NCBI GenBank assembly: GCA_036645935.1
Contig: JAVXNE010000002.1
Location: 186,001-250,000 of the forward strand
Length of the DNA stretch: 64,000 nt
From: JAUNBN01 sp036645935
GTDB taxonomy: Bacteria; Bacillota; Clostridia; Oscillospirales; Ruminococcaceae
Direction: 5' to 3'
How positions within the stretch are numbered: the stretch's first letter is position 1; each line of letters starts with the position of its first letter. Position numbers and translations under genes: made by a program. The notes beneath the pieces were generated by a model, which was not told where the DNA came from, searched no databases, and saw nothing but the letters and a program-made list of their open reading frames with translations. Below are positions 8,896 to 18,433 of the stretch, in pieces.

Positions 8896-9135
8896 TTAAA
8901 CCTGTACTTTTAAGCTCTTTTTATAGGAAGCGTAGTGCTTACTCAACACATACTCAATTACCCATTCTTTTGGGATCAGGTAAGTGCAGCGTATGTAATA
9001 ATGCTTTACCCTGTTTTCTCGTATTAGCTTTCTTGCCGTGCTATCGGCAATCCCGCCCAGCATTTCCTTAAATTCATCTAAGGTCACTACTTCGGAATAA
9101 CGCTCAAAGAGAGCGACATAATATTTTCTGTCCAT
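8896..9135 (-). CDS. Xis-like helix-turn-helix protein of the element
   Basis: The 79-residue protein has a winged-helix/excisionase-type HTH. VVTLDEFKEMLGGIADSTARKLIRENRVKHYYIRCTYLIPKEWVIEYVL shows the turn, the recognition helix and the trailing IPKEW motif typical of Tn916/Tn1549-family excisionase or HTH-17 proteins. Such proteins bend the element end and steer integrase toward excision. The gene lies about 280 bp from the presumed att site, as expected. No integrase gene is found between it and the att site. Short repeats CAGTTACCA (9140-9148) and CTGTTACCA (9179-9187) immediately upstream could be binding sites. Confidence 0.65.
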   Translation of the reverse strand: MDRKYYVALFERYSEVVTLDEFKEMLGGIADSTARKLIRENRVKHYYIRCTYLIPKEWVIEYVLSKHYASYKKSLKVQV

Positions 9136-9414
9136 AATACAGTTACCACCTTTATTATATTGTCAATGGTAGATGTAACTGTTACCATGTGTCTGTAATT
9201 CGTGAATGCTTATTCGGAGAAGTGGAGCGTTGAGATACCTCCGATTTACCTCAAAAGTTCAAAAAACTTTCGCAAGTCGATTTTTTGGACAAAGTCAGCC
9301 GCAGCGGACTTTTTGAAGGCTTTGGGTGTCAAAAGCGTTGCTGTCAGTGATTTTTTGAGGTCTTTACTTACCTCCAAGAGCCACGGTGTTCTGTAAAATG
9401 CCGAATATCTTGAA

Positions 9415-9472
9415 GGACTCAAAATCCAGTGGTAGCAATACCGTGCGGGTTCGACCCCCGCTTCCGGCACCA
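9415..9472 (+). other. tRNA-Leu(CAA) 3' fragment; element att site
   Basis: This stretch matches the 3' part of a tRNA-Leu: the 3' half of the anticodon arm with the CAA anticodon (loop CTCAAAA, 9418-9424), the variable arm, the T arm GCGGGTTCGACCCCCGC and the acceptor strand TTCCGGC with ACCA. The 5' half (acceptor strand, D arm) is missing: only GCCGAA, a 9-nt stretch and GGACT precede. A tyrosine-integrase element that enters the 3' part of a tRNA leaves such a fragment at its far end. Its orientation places the element to the left and the intact tRNA beyond the left edge of the window. A decayed tRNA gene is the alternative. Confidence 0.75.
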
Positions 9473-9474
9473 CG

Positions 9475-9510
9475 TCGCAGCAAGTCCTTTGGACTTGCTG
9501 CGATTTCTTT
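9475..9510 (+). terminator. Terminator after the tRNA-Leu sequence
   Basis: TCGCAGCAAGTCC (9475-9487) and GGACTTGCTGCGA (9491-9503) form a 13-bp stem with a 3-nt loop, followed by TTTCTTTTT. This is a standard intrinsic terminator and probably the original tRNA terminator, now on the chromosome side of the att site. Confidence 0.85.
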
Positions 9511-9737
9511 TTATATTTCGTTTGCAAAATCGCGGTGCTGTCTGACGAACTGCCGCTCCTTTTTTTGAAAAAAATCGCGCTCAGCTCGCCCTCTCACGTC
9601 GTCGCAGCCATCGCTGCCTCAAACTTTTAACTGACACCGGGTTCTTGTACGCTACTCGGATTTTCGCCGTCGCTACCAACTTTTTGCAGCCATTGGGCAT
9701 AGATTATCTCTGCATCTTTTGTGCAGTCGCGTTCCAA

Positions 9738-9775
9738 AAGAGACCGGTTTCCTTCAATGGGATAACCGGTCTCTT
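9738..9775. terminator. Orphan 12-bp hairpin
   Basis: AAGAGACCGGTT (9738-9749) pairs with AACCGGTCTCTT (9764-9775). It lies in the gene-free stretch 9511-9912 between the tRNA terminator and the kdgK remnant, and no other feature is visible there. It may terminate the decayed minus-strand cluster. Confidence 0.5.
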
Positions 9776-9912
9776 GTTATTTGAAAATGATTGTTTGTAT
9801 TGTCCCTGCTAGGCAGACGTTTGCCAAATACTGAAAATTTTAGCTTCACTATCTCATATTGCGGCGATAGTTTTTCCGCAACTTTCATACTGTTTGTTGC
9901 CTTTCTTTTTGA

Positions 9913-10939
9913 CTATCTCTGCACACGTCCCGACCCGTCTCCACCCGCCAGCTTCTCCACTTCGCCAGTGGTAACGCGGTTGAAGTCGCCGATTATGCTG
10001 TGCTTGAGACATGAGCCGCAACGGCAAATTCCAACGATTGCTGCTTGTCTGCTTATGTATTGAGGCCATATATGAGTTCTGCCGCAAAGCTGTCTCGACC
10101 CCCGACACGATCCACGATATCGTTTATCACATAATGTCGTCTAAGATAAAACTTTTTGCCGTCATTAAGGCAAGCCGCCCATCCATTCACGTCAGCACTT
10201 TTGCTCTCGCGTAGCGTGATGGCAATCATCTTCATGCTGGGATATTGTGTAAGAACAGCTTTGAAAAGATTCTCATATTTAGCGCTGTCAAGTTCACCGC
10301 TGTCGACTTTAATGTCAACGCTCACTCCGAGTGATTTCTGACAATCCTCCTCGTTCGCAATCGCAATGTCGACATGCTTTGCAAGTTCTCTCATAACCTC
10401 AGGCGCACTCTTGCCATATTTCCAGAGATTCTTGCGATAATTCAAATCACAAGAAACCGTAATTCCACGCTTTTTTTGCTTCCTTTACGCTCTCGATGGA
10501 AAGTTCCATGGCGGTATTCGAGATTGCAGGGGTAATTCCGGTGATGTGAAACCAATTTACACCCTCAAATGCCTTATCCCAATCTATATCACCCGTTTGC
10601 GCAAGTGCAATGGAAGAGCCCTCACGATCGTATACAACCTTTGAGGGGCGCTGATTTGCCCCCGCTCTCAAGATAATATATACCCATACGTCCCTTGCCG
10701 CGTTGGATGCGACTTGTGCCCACCCAAATCTGCGCAGCTCTTTTATACACTCGTTGCCGATTGTATTGTCCGGCAAAACGGTTCAGTAAGCGGAATCCAT
10801 GCCGAAATTGGCAAGCGAAACCGCCACACTCGCTTCACCGCCGCCAAACGCCGCCTCCAGAACCGGGCTCTGAAATAGCCGTTCATGCCCAACTGATTTC
10901 AATCTGAGCATAATTTCGCCAAAAGCCATCACTCTCATA
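9913..10939 (-). pseudogene. kdgK: 2-keto-3-deoxygluconate kinase (PfkB family), broken
   Basis: From the ATG at 10939 (MRVMAFGEIMLRL) the frame reads as a PfkB-family sugar kinase of the KDG-kinase type and then breaks repeatedly. An in-frame TGA follows DSAY before TVLPDNTIG. A frameshift near 10447-10460 separates KKAWNYG from VSCDLNYRKNLWKYGK. A TAA follows LIYGLNT near 10050. A further shift lies near 10005-10015, before CLKHSIIGDFNRV. The catalytic signature is recognisable as DRVGGRDSFAAELI, where the family has GxGD: the second glycine of GGGD is an arginine. The active protein would phosphorylate KDG for the aldolase encoded just upstream. At least four lesions make sequencing error an unlikely explanation. 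Confidence 0.85.
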
Positions 10940-11017
10940 ACTTAACACCTCTTAAGTTGTTTTTGATTGCAGTGCACTGTCACTGCAATCACAAACAGCA
11001 TATTGAAATGCACTCGT

Positions 11018-11974
11018 CTATTTCTGCAAAAGATGAACGGCAAACCCGCCGATTTCCTCTGCAAAATAGACAGCCACCATCCTGTCGCCCTTAAATTTTG
11101 CGGTGTTCATATCGGCAGCAAATCCTTTTTTCTCCAAAAAAGCTATCGCTCGTTTGATGTTATTGGTCCGAACGGCAAGGTGTCCGTTTGTGCCGAGATA
11201 CATCGATTTCATGACCTCAATTCCGCTTCCGGCAAACGCGGAGCTATTTCCCTCTTTCACTGTAAACTCAAACAGCTCGTCAAATTTGCCCGCGACATTC
11301 ATCGCCTTGTCGGAATCCGACATATTGATGCCTGTGTGTGCAATCTCAAATCCCAGAGATGCCGCAACCGCCTCTTTGCACAGTTGAGTGATCTTTTCAA
11401 AATTCCCTGCGGCTATATCCGCTTCTGTGCATATCCAGCTGCCACCGACTGTCTGCACATAGGGCGCTGCCGCAAATGCTCCGATGTTTGCGGCGTTGAC
11501 GCCACCTGTCGGAAGAAATTTGACGTTTGTAAACGGCCCCGAAAGACTCTTCATCGCAGAGAGGCCTCCGTAGACATCGGCGGGGAAAAACTTGATTACA
11601 TTCACTCCGATTTTCAGCGCGCCCATTATTTCTGACGGCGTGACACAGCCTGGGACAACCGTGATGTCCTTATCCACACACCACTGCACCATCTCCGGAT
11701 CAAAGCCGGGAGAAACGACAAATTGTGCCCCCGATTCGACAACAGCTTTTGCCTGTTCAAGAGAAATCACTGTCCCCGCACCCACAAGCATCTCCGGACA
11801 CTCTTTTGCGACAATTTTGATGGAATCTATCGCCGCTGCGGTGCGCAGGGTGATCTCCATAACGTCAATGCCGCCCTTGAGCAGCGCTTTTGCAGTGGGT
11901 AATGCGTTTTTTGCGTCGTTTAAAACAACGATAGGCACGACAGCGTTGTTTCCCAGTCTTTCTGAGTACTTCAT
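11018..11974 (-). CDS. KDPG/KHG aldolase with C-terminal VOC-like domain
   Basis: The start at 11974 is set by AGGAG 10 nt upstream; an in-frame start at 12046 only adds unrelated residues. Residues 1 to about 215 are a class I KDPG/KHG aldolase: VMEITLRT, VGAGTVISLEQA, VVPGCVTPSEI, and VIKFFPAD with the Schiff-base lysine, then FLPTGGVN. It cleaves 2-keto-3-deoxy-6-phosphogluconate to pyruvate and glyceraldehyde 3-phosphate. A further 100 residues (from about GFEIAHTGINMS) resemble a VOC/glyoxalase-type fold, ending AVYFAEEIGGFAVHLLQK. Stand-alone Eda is about 210 residues, so this is a fusion. It lies between the broken kinase gene and an intact CyuA-like gene. It is intact although the neighbouring genes of the pathway are pseudogenes. 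Confidence 0.85.
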   Translation of the reverse strand: MKYSERLGNNAVVPIVVLNDAKNALPTAKALLKGGIDVMEITLRTAAAIDSIKIVAKECPEMLVGAGTVISLEQAKAVVESGAQFVVSPGFDPEMVQWCVDKDITVVPGCVTPSEIMGALKIGVNVIKFFPADVYGGLSAMKSLSGPFTNVKFLPTGGVNAANIGAFAAAPYVQTVGGSWICTEADIAAGNFEKITQLCKEAVAASLGFEIAHTGINMSDSDKAMNVAGKFDELFEFTVKEGNSSAFAGSGIEVMKSMYLGTNGHLAVRTNNIKRAIAFLEKKGFAADMNTAKFKGDRMVAVYFAEEIGGFAVHLLQK

Positions 11975-12059
11975 TCGATTATGTCTCCTAATTGTTAAAA
12001 TGAATTTGCAGTTTTTTGCCAAGCTGAACCGAAATGCTGATTCCACATCTACATGACTG

Positions 12060-13337
12060 CTATATAAACGTGGTTTCTTTCAACATGACTTTGAGAATTT
12101 GCAGATCGGTCTCTTTCATCCCTATGCTCCCGATATGGGCGACACTTTTAATTGTGCTCTCGATATCGTCCTGAACAATCCCCTCTTCGTTCTGAAACAC
12201 AATGCCATCCATGCTCATCAGATGTCCCAGAATTGCCGCATTCACTGATGACGCGATTTTGGCCGCGCATGAAGCCTTTGCCCCGTCGCAGATTATCCCC
12301 CCCACATTTGCAATTGTGTTGACAATTGTATTTTCGATCTGCCGCTCGCTGCCGCCGTTGAGATATGTAATGGCGGCGCCGGCTCCGCAAGAAGCTGAAA
12401 CCGCACCGCAGAATGCGGACAAATCCCCTATTTGGGCTTTTATGTGCACAGAAATGAGGTTGCTCATTGCAAGCGCTCTATATGTTTTATCCTCAGTGCT
12501 GCCCAGCTCTTTTGCATATTCCAGAACAGGAAGTGACACTGTCAGCCCTTGGTTTCCGCTTCCCGAATTGATGACAACCGGTAGAGGACATCCACCCATT
12601 CGCGCGTCAGATCCGGCAGACGCTGCAGCCACAGCTCTTGTCTTTATACCGTTTCCAAAGTGTTTTATTAACAGCCTGCCAATTTCCGCACCATATCTTC
12701 CTCTGAGCCCCTCCTGCGAAATGGCATTGTTAAAGGAAATCTGTTTTCCTATTATCTCTTTTACATCTTCAATCCGCAAGCATTTTGCAAATTCGATTAT
12801 CTCTTTTACAGACAATATTAACTTGCTGCAGGGGGTTTCATTTTCTATCGATTTATATTCAGACAGAACTTGATTATCTTTGACCACTTTCGATATAAAC
12901 GTGTGTTTGCCGGCAACGGTCACTTGTGCGGAGTGGTCGGCAGACTCAACATATACGCTGATATAAAGATTGTTGACATTTTCTTGAAGTTTACACTCGC
13001 AGAAGTTAGCTTCAAACAGATATTTTGCTTGAAGCCTGTCCTGATCGGTCACTTTTTCCAAAACCTCAAGCTCCTTTGAAGACTCACCGCAAACAATGCC
13101 TAATATCGCCGCAATCCCTATTCCCACCATCCCGCCTGAGTTGGGCACAATTACGCTTTTAACATTTTTCACTATATTGGCGCTGCAATAAACTATCGCT
13201 TTTTCGGGAAATTCTCCCAAAATCTCCCGAGCCCTCGCAGCGGCGAATGCCACCGCGATAGGTTCGGTGCACCCCAAGGCAGTCTTCAGCTCCGATTTGA
13301 GCAAATTAAGATAGTTTTCATACATTATGTCGTTCAT
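12060..13337 (-). CDS. L-cysteine desulfidase / UPF0597 (CyuA-like) family protein
   Basis: The 425-residue protein matches the serine dehydratase alpha-type/UPF0597 family: ALGCTEPIAVAFAAARARE near the N-terminus, PNSGGMVGIGIAAILG, VINSGSGNQGL, and cysteine-bearing CGAVSASCGAGAAITYL and GGIICDGAKASCAAKIASS that could hold a 4Fe-4S cluster. Known members (CyuA/YhaM) break L-cysteine to sulfide, pyruvate and ammonia; relatives act on serine-like substrates. The length matches the family and no lesion is visible. It lies 85 bp before the aldolase gene in a sugar-acid cluster, so an elimination reaction on an amino-sugar acid is possible. That substrate is speculative; the family call is firm. 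Confidence 0.85.
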   Translation of the reverse strand: MNDIMYENYLNLLKSELKTALGCTEPIAVAFAAARAREILGEFPEKAIVYCSANIVKNVKSVIVPNSGGMVGIGIAAILGIVCGESSKELEVLEKVTDQDRLQAKYLFEANFCECKLQENVNNLYISVYVESADHSAQVTVAGKHTFISKVVKDNQVLSEYKSIENETPCSKLILSVKEIIEFAKCLRIEDVKEIIGKQISFNNAISQEGLRGRYGAEIGRLLIKHFGNGIKTRAVAAASAGSDARMGGCPLPVVINSGSGNQGLTVSLPVLEYAKELGSTEDKTYRALAMSNLISVHIKAQIGDLSAFCGAVSASCGAGAAITYLNGGSERQIENTIVNTIANVGGIICDGAKASCAAKIASSVNAAILGHLMSMDGIVFQNEEGIVQDDIESTIKSVAHIGSIGMKETDLQILKVMLKETTFI

Positions 13338-13538
13338 TCTGATTTCTCCCTCTGCATATTCCTGTCATTTTGCTGTTTTCACCGTAATGATTGGTTGCAG
13401 TTACTTTGTATATCGCTGAAAGCGCAGAATGCCGATCTTGCCTCGCAGCTTCCAAGCGCCTTCTTCCCATACCACTAAAGAAGCTGTTTTTGCGTGCTTG
13501 AAAGGACTGCTATCAATTGTTCATAAGCAAAGCCGATA

Positions 13539-14693
13539 TCAGCATGATTCGCGGAATTTGAGATTGGAATCAGCGCTCAAATAGTTTTTGTGTTGGTCTG
13601 CTTCCGCGCTGTCAACTTTTTCAAGTTGCTCCTGTAAGTTTTTCTCTTTGGTCAAATCTGTCGATTCCCTAATATGTAACTCACGCGTAAGCACAATGGT
13701 TTGCGGATTCACTGACGATCCCTCTATGATCTTAACCAGCAATTCCGCAGCTTTGTATCCCATTTGTTTTGTCGGAACATATATTGACGTGATGGTCGGT
13801 TTCAGAAGGGTTGGCCAATTCATCTCGTTATCCCAATTCCAGTCCTCCGGTCCGCACAGACCAATGTCATTGTGTATGGTTAGTCCTTGATCCATTATAG
13901 CTTTGTACGTTTTCACTGTTGTTGTGCTGTTGATTCCGATGATTACCGGCTTGTCATCAGGCTGTAACTGGGACAGAAGTTCGTGGAGTTTTTGAGCCGC
14001 AGTCATATCTCGTTGTGAGTCGATGATGTAAATATCATCCTCAGGTGAATACCCATAGATAATTTTAGTAGCTGCAATAAAAGCATTCTTTCTTCTCTGT
14101 CGCGCTGAGTTTTCCTCCCGACACTGCCAAAATAAAACCGGACGTGTGTAACCCATCATTTTCAAATGCATGACTAAATTCAAAAATATGTCATCCTACT
14201 CAATCGTGACAATATTAAAATTGAAATTGTTCGCGAATCGGTCGCACAAAACAACCGGGCAACCGTCACAGGCAGCTTTTATCAGTGACGGGTTGATATT
14301 TGATGTCGCATTCACGATAAGTCCCGCAACATTTTTCGACAGGAAAATGTTTATCAGACCGCCTTCTGTCCGCGAATCCTGATTGCTGTTGACATATAAG
14401 GGGGGTCATACCCTTTTTCGTTAAGACAACTTCCCAGTCCATCGGCGAGAGCTGACGAAAATGGAGAATTCATGTCCGAGAGCAAGACTCCGATCTGCTT
14501 TGTGTTCTTTGTCTTTAAACTCTGCGCCACGCTGCTGGGCTGATAATCCAAAATCTCGATAACTGTCTTAATGCGCTCTTGTCTTGTCGCTCATCATGTC
14601 ACTATTACCGTTAATGTACCATATCGTGGTTTTTGAAACTCCGGCAGCTGTCGCTATATCAGAAATTGTAGGTTTGTGTTGTTAAATCGTCAT
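13539..14693 (-). pseudogene. LacI-family regulator, broken
   Basis: The N-terminal HTH reads KPTISDIATAAGVSKTTI, typical of LacI, but a TAA follows the third codon (MTI-stop). Frame breaks follow near 14580-14605, between MMSDKTR and TVIEILDYQPSSVAQSLKTKNTKQIG. A further break lies near 14190-14400, before the C-terminal sugar-binding domain (MGYTRPVLFWQCREENSARQRR to the end). LacI regulators of this layout control sugar-acid catabolic operons, which fits the neighbours. The ligand-binding half is largely readable, so decay is recent. Confidence 0.85.
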
Positions 14694-14792
14694 AAGAATT
14701 CTCCATTTAGTTGTGCTGCAATACTCTGATCTTATTTGCCATACAAGTCAATTTTATAACAAAACACAAACCTTTTCCATCAATCTTCTTAA

Positions 14793-15431
14793 TTAAATTT
14801 CCCCGTTCTTTTCATACATTTCCTGGAGAGAGGCGCCTCGCTCCAAACCGTTTATGACTTCTGTCTCCTTGTTGACGGTTTCAAATGCTTCATCCATAAC
14901 CTTTTCCGCGATTGCTCCGGGAATAACCGCAACTCCGTCAACATCTCCTATGATTATATCTTTGGGATTAATTGTTACCCCTTGAAGTACTATGGGGATC
15001 TGGCATTCGTTTATCTCGCAGCGCGCCCTTTGGAAGTTCGCGGGTCAATACCGCCGTAAAACAATGGGAACTCCATAGCTTTGATCTGTTTGATATCTCT
15101 TGCGTAACCATCAAGCAGAACCCCTGCGCCCCTCTTGTTTTTAACCGCTGTCGCAAACAGTTCGCCAAAAACTGCGCAGTTTTTTCTCCTCTGACTGCAG
15201 GAATGTAAACCTCCCCCTCAGACAGCTATCCACAACCTTACACTGTGCCGTCAGCGGTTGCTCCGGCATAGTATAACCGGTAAACGCCGACCCATATATG
15301 AATGTGTCGTCACTCAAAGGGCGTATCGGATAACTCAGCATTTGATTTCTATATCCCATTGAATCCAACACATCGCTTATTATAGAACTTCCAAAGCTTT
15401 TTTTAACTGTTTCCAAATTGTATTTCAGCAT
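14793..15431 (-). pseudogene. RraA-like (4-hydroxy-4-methyl-2-oxoglutarate aldolase-like) protein, broken
   Basis: Three frames together give an RraA/HMG-aldolase-like protein. MLKYNLETVKKSFGSSIISDVLDSMGYRNQ lies at the start. A central GVLLDGYARDIKQIKAM-like stretch and GIDPRTSKGRAARD follow. The end is IIIGDVDGVAVIPGAIAEKVMDEAFE and ends with a TAA at 14793. Frameshifts are needed near 15175-15200, near 15130-15150 and near 15010-15030. Relatives in sugar-acid clusters are thought to be aldolases or dehydratase helpers, and many have unknown substrates. It lies between the SDR and LacI remnants. Confidence 0.75.
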
Positions 15432-15456
15432 TTTTCTCCGCCGGCATTCTTCAGTA

Positions 15457-16119
15457 TTAATCGCAATTCAAATTTTTTCTCGCTTTTTCAAGATATGAGA
15501 ACATCGGATTCAACGTCAATCCTCTTCCACCTGAAACCTCGAACGTTTCACCCGTTATAAATGACGAGCCGTCTCCGCACAGAAAAACAACCGTCTTTGC
15601 CACCTCTTCAACCCTGCCGGCGCAATTCATGAGCGTCCCCGCACAAATATCTCGCGCAGCCTCAGGGGTTATGTTCTCCGAATTGAACTCGGTCATCGTG
15701 TATCACGGCATGACACTGTTGACACGCACTCCATAAGCGGCATATTCTCCAGCCATGGTCACTGTCAATTTGTTGACCGCTTCTTTCATCGGACCGTAAA
15801 TCGTTGCTTTCCCGATAGTTGGGCATCTTGCACCTAAGGAACTGATGTTGACGATCGATCCCCCATGATCCTTCATTGATCTGAACGCCGCTTGGCACCC
15901 AAACACCGCAGATTTGAAGCATATACTATAGACTCTGTCTAAAAGCGCATTTGAATATTCCTCTTCATCGTCGTCCTTAGTGAGCTGTGCTCCGACGTTG
16001 TTTACACAGCTGTCGATTCGCCCAAATCTGTCCACAACATTTTTCCCGAAGCGATAGACGCTCTCCTCGTCGCACATATCTGCCATTTCAAAATGCACTT
16101 CTGCATTTAAGCCTATCAT
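15457..16119 (-). pseudogene. SDR-family oxidoreductase, truncated and stopped
   Basis: The two adjoining ORFs are one short-chain dehydrogenase split by a single TGA. NSVMP, stop, YTMTEFN should read NSVMPGYTMTEF, so one base change (GGA to TGA) explains it. The catalytic region is present (GGSIVNISSLGARCPTIGKATIYGPMKEAVNK), with the Tyr and Lys in YGPMK, and so is the C-terminal FITGETFEVSGGRGL. The N-terminal Rossmann glycine motif (TGxxxGIG, about 60 residues) is missing: upstream of 16119 the sequence runs into unrelated DNA with stops. Relatives include 2-deoxy-D-gluconate and gluconate dehydrogenases, fitting the KDG context. Confidence 0.85.
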
Positions 16120-16505
16120 CGGTTAATATTATGTTCGCGGTCCCGCCGTGGGATGAATTTTCCTGTGCCTAATGAAATAATCCGCGTAATTACTAAGCGT
16201 CGTTCTGTTTTCCTTAAAAAGTTTAATTGATATATAATTTCTATCAACGCCGTCTATTTGTGTTGGCTTTCATGGGAAATAATGCACAAAAAAACGCCCC
16301 CATCGCTTAAAAAGCCATTTGAAGGACGTTCTTTGTTTTATGTTGTTTCTGAGCGCGATGCCCCGCTCAATACAGACATTCAGCCATCGCAACATCTCTG
16401 CTTGACGCCAATATATCACAGTACATGCGGCTCCCGCAGTGTCGACATTTCGTTCATTCGATTACCGTGCAAAGCTCTGTGCAAATGGGATAGAAGGCCA
16501 CAAAG
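16120..16505. other. Gene-free stretch between the SDR remnant and htpG
   Basis: I see no gene or clear RNA here. The left part borders the truncated SDR gene and probably contains its degraded 5' end. On the minus strand a weak hairpin with a T-run (near 16290-16340) could serve htpG, but pairing is poor. Confidence 0.5.
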
Positions 16506-18392
16506 TCATTTCATGAGCGCGCATATCGCGTTGGAAAACGCGACGGGGTCGTCAACAGGGAATCCCTCAATCAAGAGAGCCTGATCGTACAGCAGCTTGG
16601 TGTACTCCTCAATCTTGTCTTTGTCCGCGGAATTCCACAGTGAGGTGAGCGTTGCAAAAACCGGATGCTCAGCCGAGAGTTCGAGCACCCGCGTTGCCTT
16701 GGGCGCATCCTCTGCTCCGGGCATTCCTCCCAAAGTCTTTTCCATCTCGAGAGAGATCTCGCCCTCGCTCGAAAGGCACACCGGGTGAACCTTGAGTCGC
16801 GAACTCAAGCGCACATCTGCGACAGCTCCGCCGAGTTTGTCTTTCATGAACTCGAGCAGTTCCTTGTTTTCTTCCTGCTTGGTGCGCTTCTTATCCTTTT
16901 CCTCGTCGCTCTCAAGTCCGAGATCGTTCGAGGCAGTGACGGAACGCATCTCTTTTTTGTCAAACTCGTGTAAGACATTTGCCAGAAACTCGTCGACTTC
17001 GTCAGTAAAGCAGAGCAAATCATACCCGCGCTCACGAACGAGCTCGGTCGCGGGCAGCTTTGCCGCCTTTTCAGGACTGTCAGCCGTCGCGTAATAGATA
17101 TATTGCTGATCCTCCGGCATCGCGTCGCGATATTCCTTGAGAGTGACATAGCTTCCGTCTGACACGCGTTTGAACAACAGCAGCTCTTCAAGCTGCTCGC
17201 GGGCAGATCCAAAGCTCCTGTATATACCAAACTTTAGGGTAAGTCCAAAGCTTTCCCAGAACTTGATGTAGTCCTCGCGCTCTTTTTTGAGCATATCAAC
17301 AAGCTCTTTTTTAATCCGTTTTTCGAGCGCGGCGCGGATGACCGCAAGTTGACGATCATGCTGCAGCGTCTCTCGGGAAATGTTGAGCTTGAGATCCTGC
17401 GAGTCTACAAGACCTTTGACAAATCCGAAATATTCCGGCAGTAGCTCGGCGCATTTGTCCATTATGAGCACGCCGCTCGAATAGAGAGAAAGTCCTCTTT
17501 CAAAGTCCTTGGAATAGTAGTTAAAGTCGGCCTTTTCAGGTATAAAGAGCAGCGCGTAATATTCCGTTGTGCCCTCGGCGTGCTGGTGCACAACCTTGAG
17601 CGGGTCGTGAAAATCGTAGTAGCGCTCCTTGTAAAACGTCTTGTAGTCGTCCTTTTTAACCGATTTTTTATCGCGACGCCAGATTGGAGTCATGCTGTTT
17701 ATCGTCTCGATTTCGGTATAGTCCTCGTATTCGTCAGAGCCTTCTTTTTTGCGGCTTTTTGTCATTTCAAGCCGAATCGGGAATCTGATATAATCGGAAT
17801 ATTTGCGAACGAGTGCCGACAGTTTATACTGGTCGAGATACTGCGAATAATCCTCTCCGTCCCCGTCTGCTTTGAGCGTAACCGTCACTGTTGTTCCCGC
17901 ATCATTCTTATCGCACGGGGCAATCGTATATCCGTCTGCGCCGTCACTCTCCCATCTGAACGCCTCACTCGCGCCGAAAGCGCGGCTGCAAACGCTCACG
18001 TGGCTCGCAACCATGAACGCCGAATAGAACCCGACGCCGAACTGCCCGATGATATCCACGTCCTTTGCGTCTGCGTTCGCCTCGCTGAACTCGAGGGATC
18101 CGCTTCGCGCAATTGTGCCGAGGTTGTTTTCAAGCTCGTCGCGAGTCATTCCGATTCCGTTATCTGCAACGGTGATCGCGCGCACATTCTTATCGATCGA
18201 AAGGTCAATCGCGTAATCGCCGCGTTTAAGCGTCACCGAGTCGTCAGTCAGCGAACGGAATGCAAGCTTGTCAATCGCGTCGCTCGCGTTCGAAATAAGC
18301 TCGCGGATAAAGATATCTCTGTTTGTGTAAATCGAATTGATCATCAAATCCAAAATGCGTTTGGATTCCGTTTTAAACTGTTTCTTCGCCAT
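16506..18392 (-). CDS. htpG: Hsp90 chaperone HtpG
   Basis: The 628-residue protein carries the GHKL ATPase signatures of Hsp90 near its start: FIRELISNASDAIDKL, DNGIGMTRDEL, GTIARSG and GQFGVGFYSAFMV. The middle and C-terminal dimerisation domains follow, and the length is normal for bacterial HtpG. HtpG is a cytosolic ATP-dependent chaperone dimer. The ATG at 18392 has GGAGG 9 nt upstream. A near-consensus promoter and a perfect CIRCE element lie in the 100 bp upstream, so it should be repressed by HrcA and induced by heat, like groESL and dnaK. It appears monocistronic. Confidence 0.97.
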   Translation of the reverse strand: MAKKQFKTESKRILDLMINSIYTNRDIFIRELISNASDAIDKLAFRSLTDDSVTLKRGDYAIDLSIDKNVRAITVADNGIGMTRDELENNLGTIARSGSLEFSEANADAKDVDIIGQFGVGFYSAFMVASHVSVCSRAFGASEAFRWESDGADGYTIAPCDKNDAGTTVTVTLKADGDGEDYSQYLDQYKLSALVRKYSDYIRFPIRLEMTKSRKKEGSDEYEDYTEIETINSMTPIWRRDKKSVKKDDYKTFYKERYYDFHDPLKVVHQHAEGTTEYYALLFIPEKADFNYYSKDFERGLSLYSSGVLIMDKCAELLPEYFGFVKGLVDSQDLKLNISRETLQHDRQLAVIRAALEKRIKKELVDMLKKEREDYIKFWESFGLTLKFGIYRSFGSAREQLEELLLFKRVSDGSYVTLKEYRDAMPEDQQYIYYATADSPEKAAKLPATELVRERGYDLLCFTDEVDEFLANVLHEFDKKEMRSVTASNDLGLESDEEKDKKRTKQEENKELLEFMKDKLGGAVADVRLSSRLKVHPVCLSSEGEISLEMEKTLGGMPGAEDAPKATRVLELSAEHPVFATLTSLWNSADKDKIEEYTKLLYDQALLIEGFPVDDPVAFSNAICALMK

Positions 18393-18433
18393 AGGTCAGC
18401 GCCTCCGTCGTGTTATTCGTTTCTTTTTAGTTG

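Noticed and set aside
9246..9527. A minus-strand frame across the tRNA-Leu fragment
   Set aside because: The peptide with GVEPARYCYHWIL is the familiar mistranslation of a tRNA gene.
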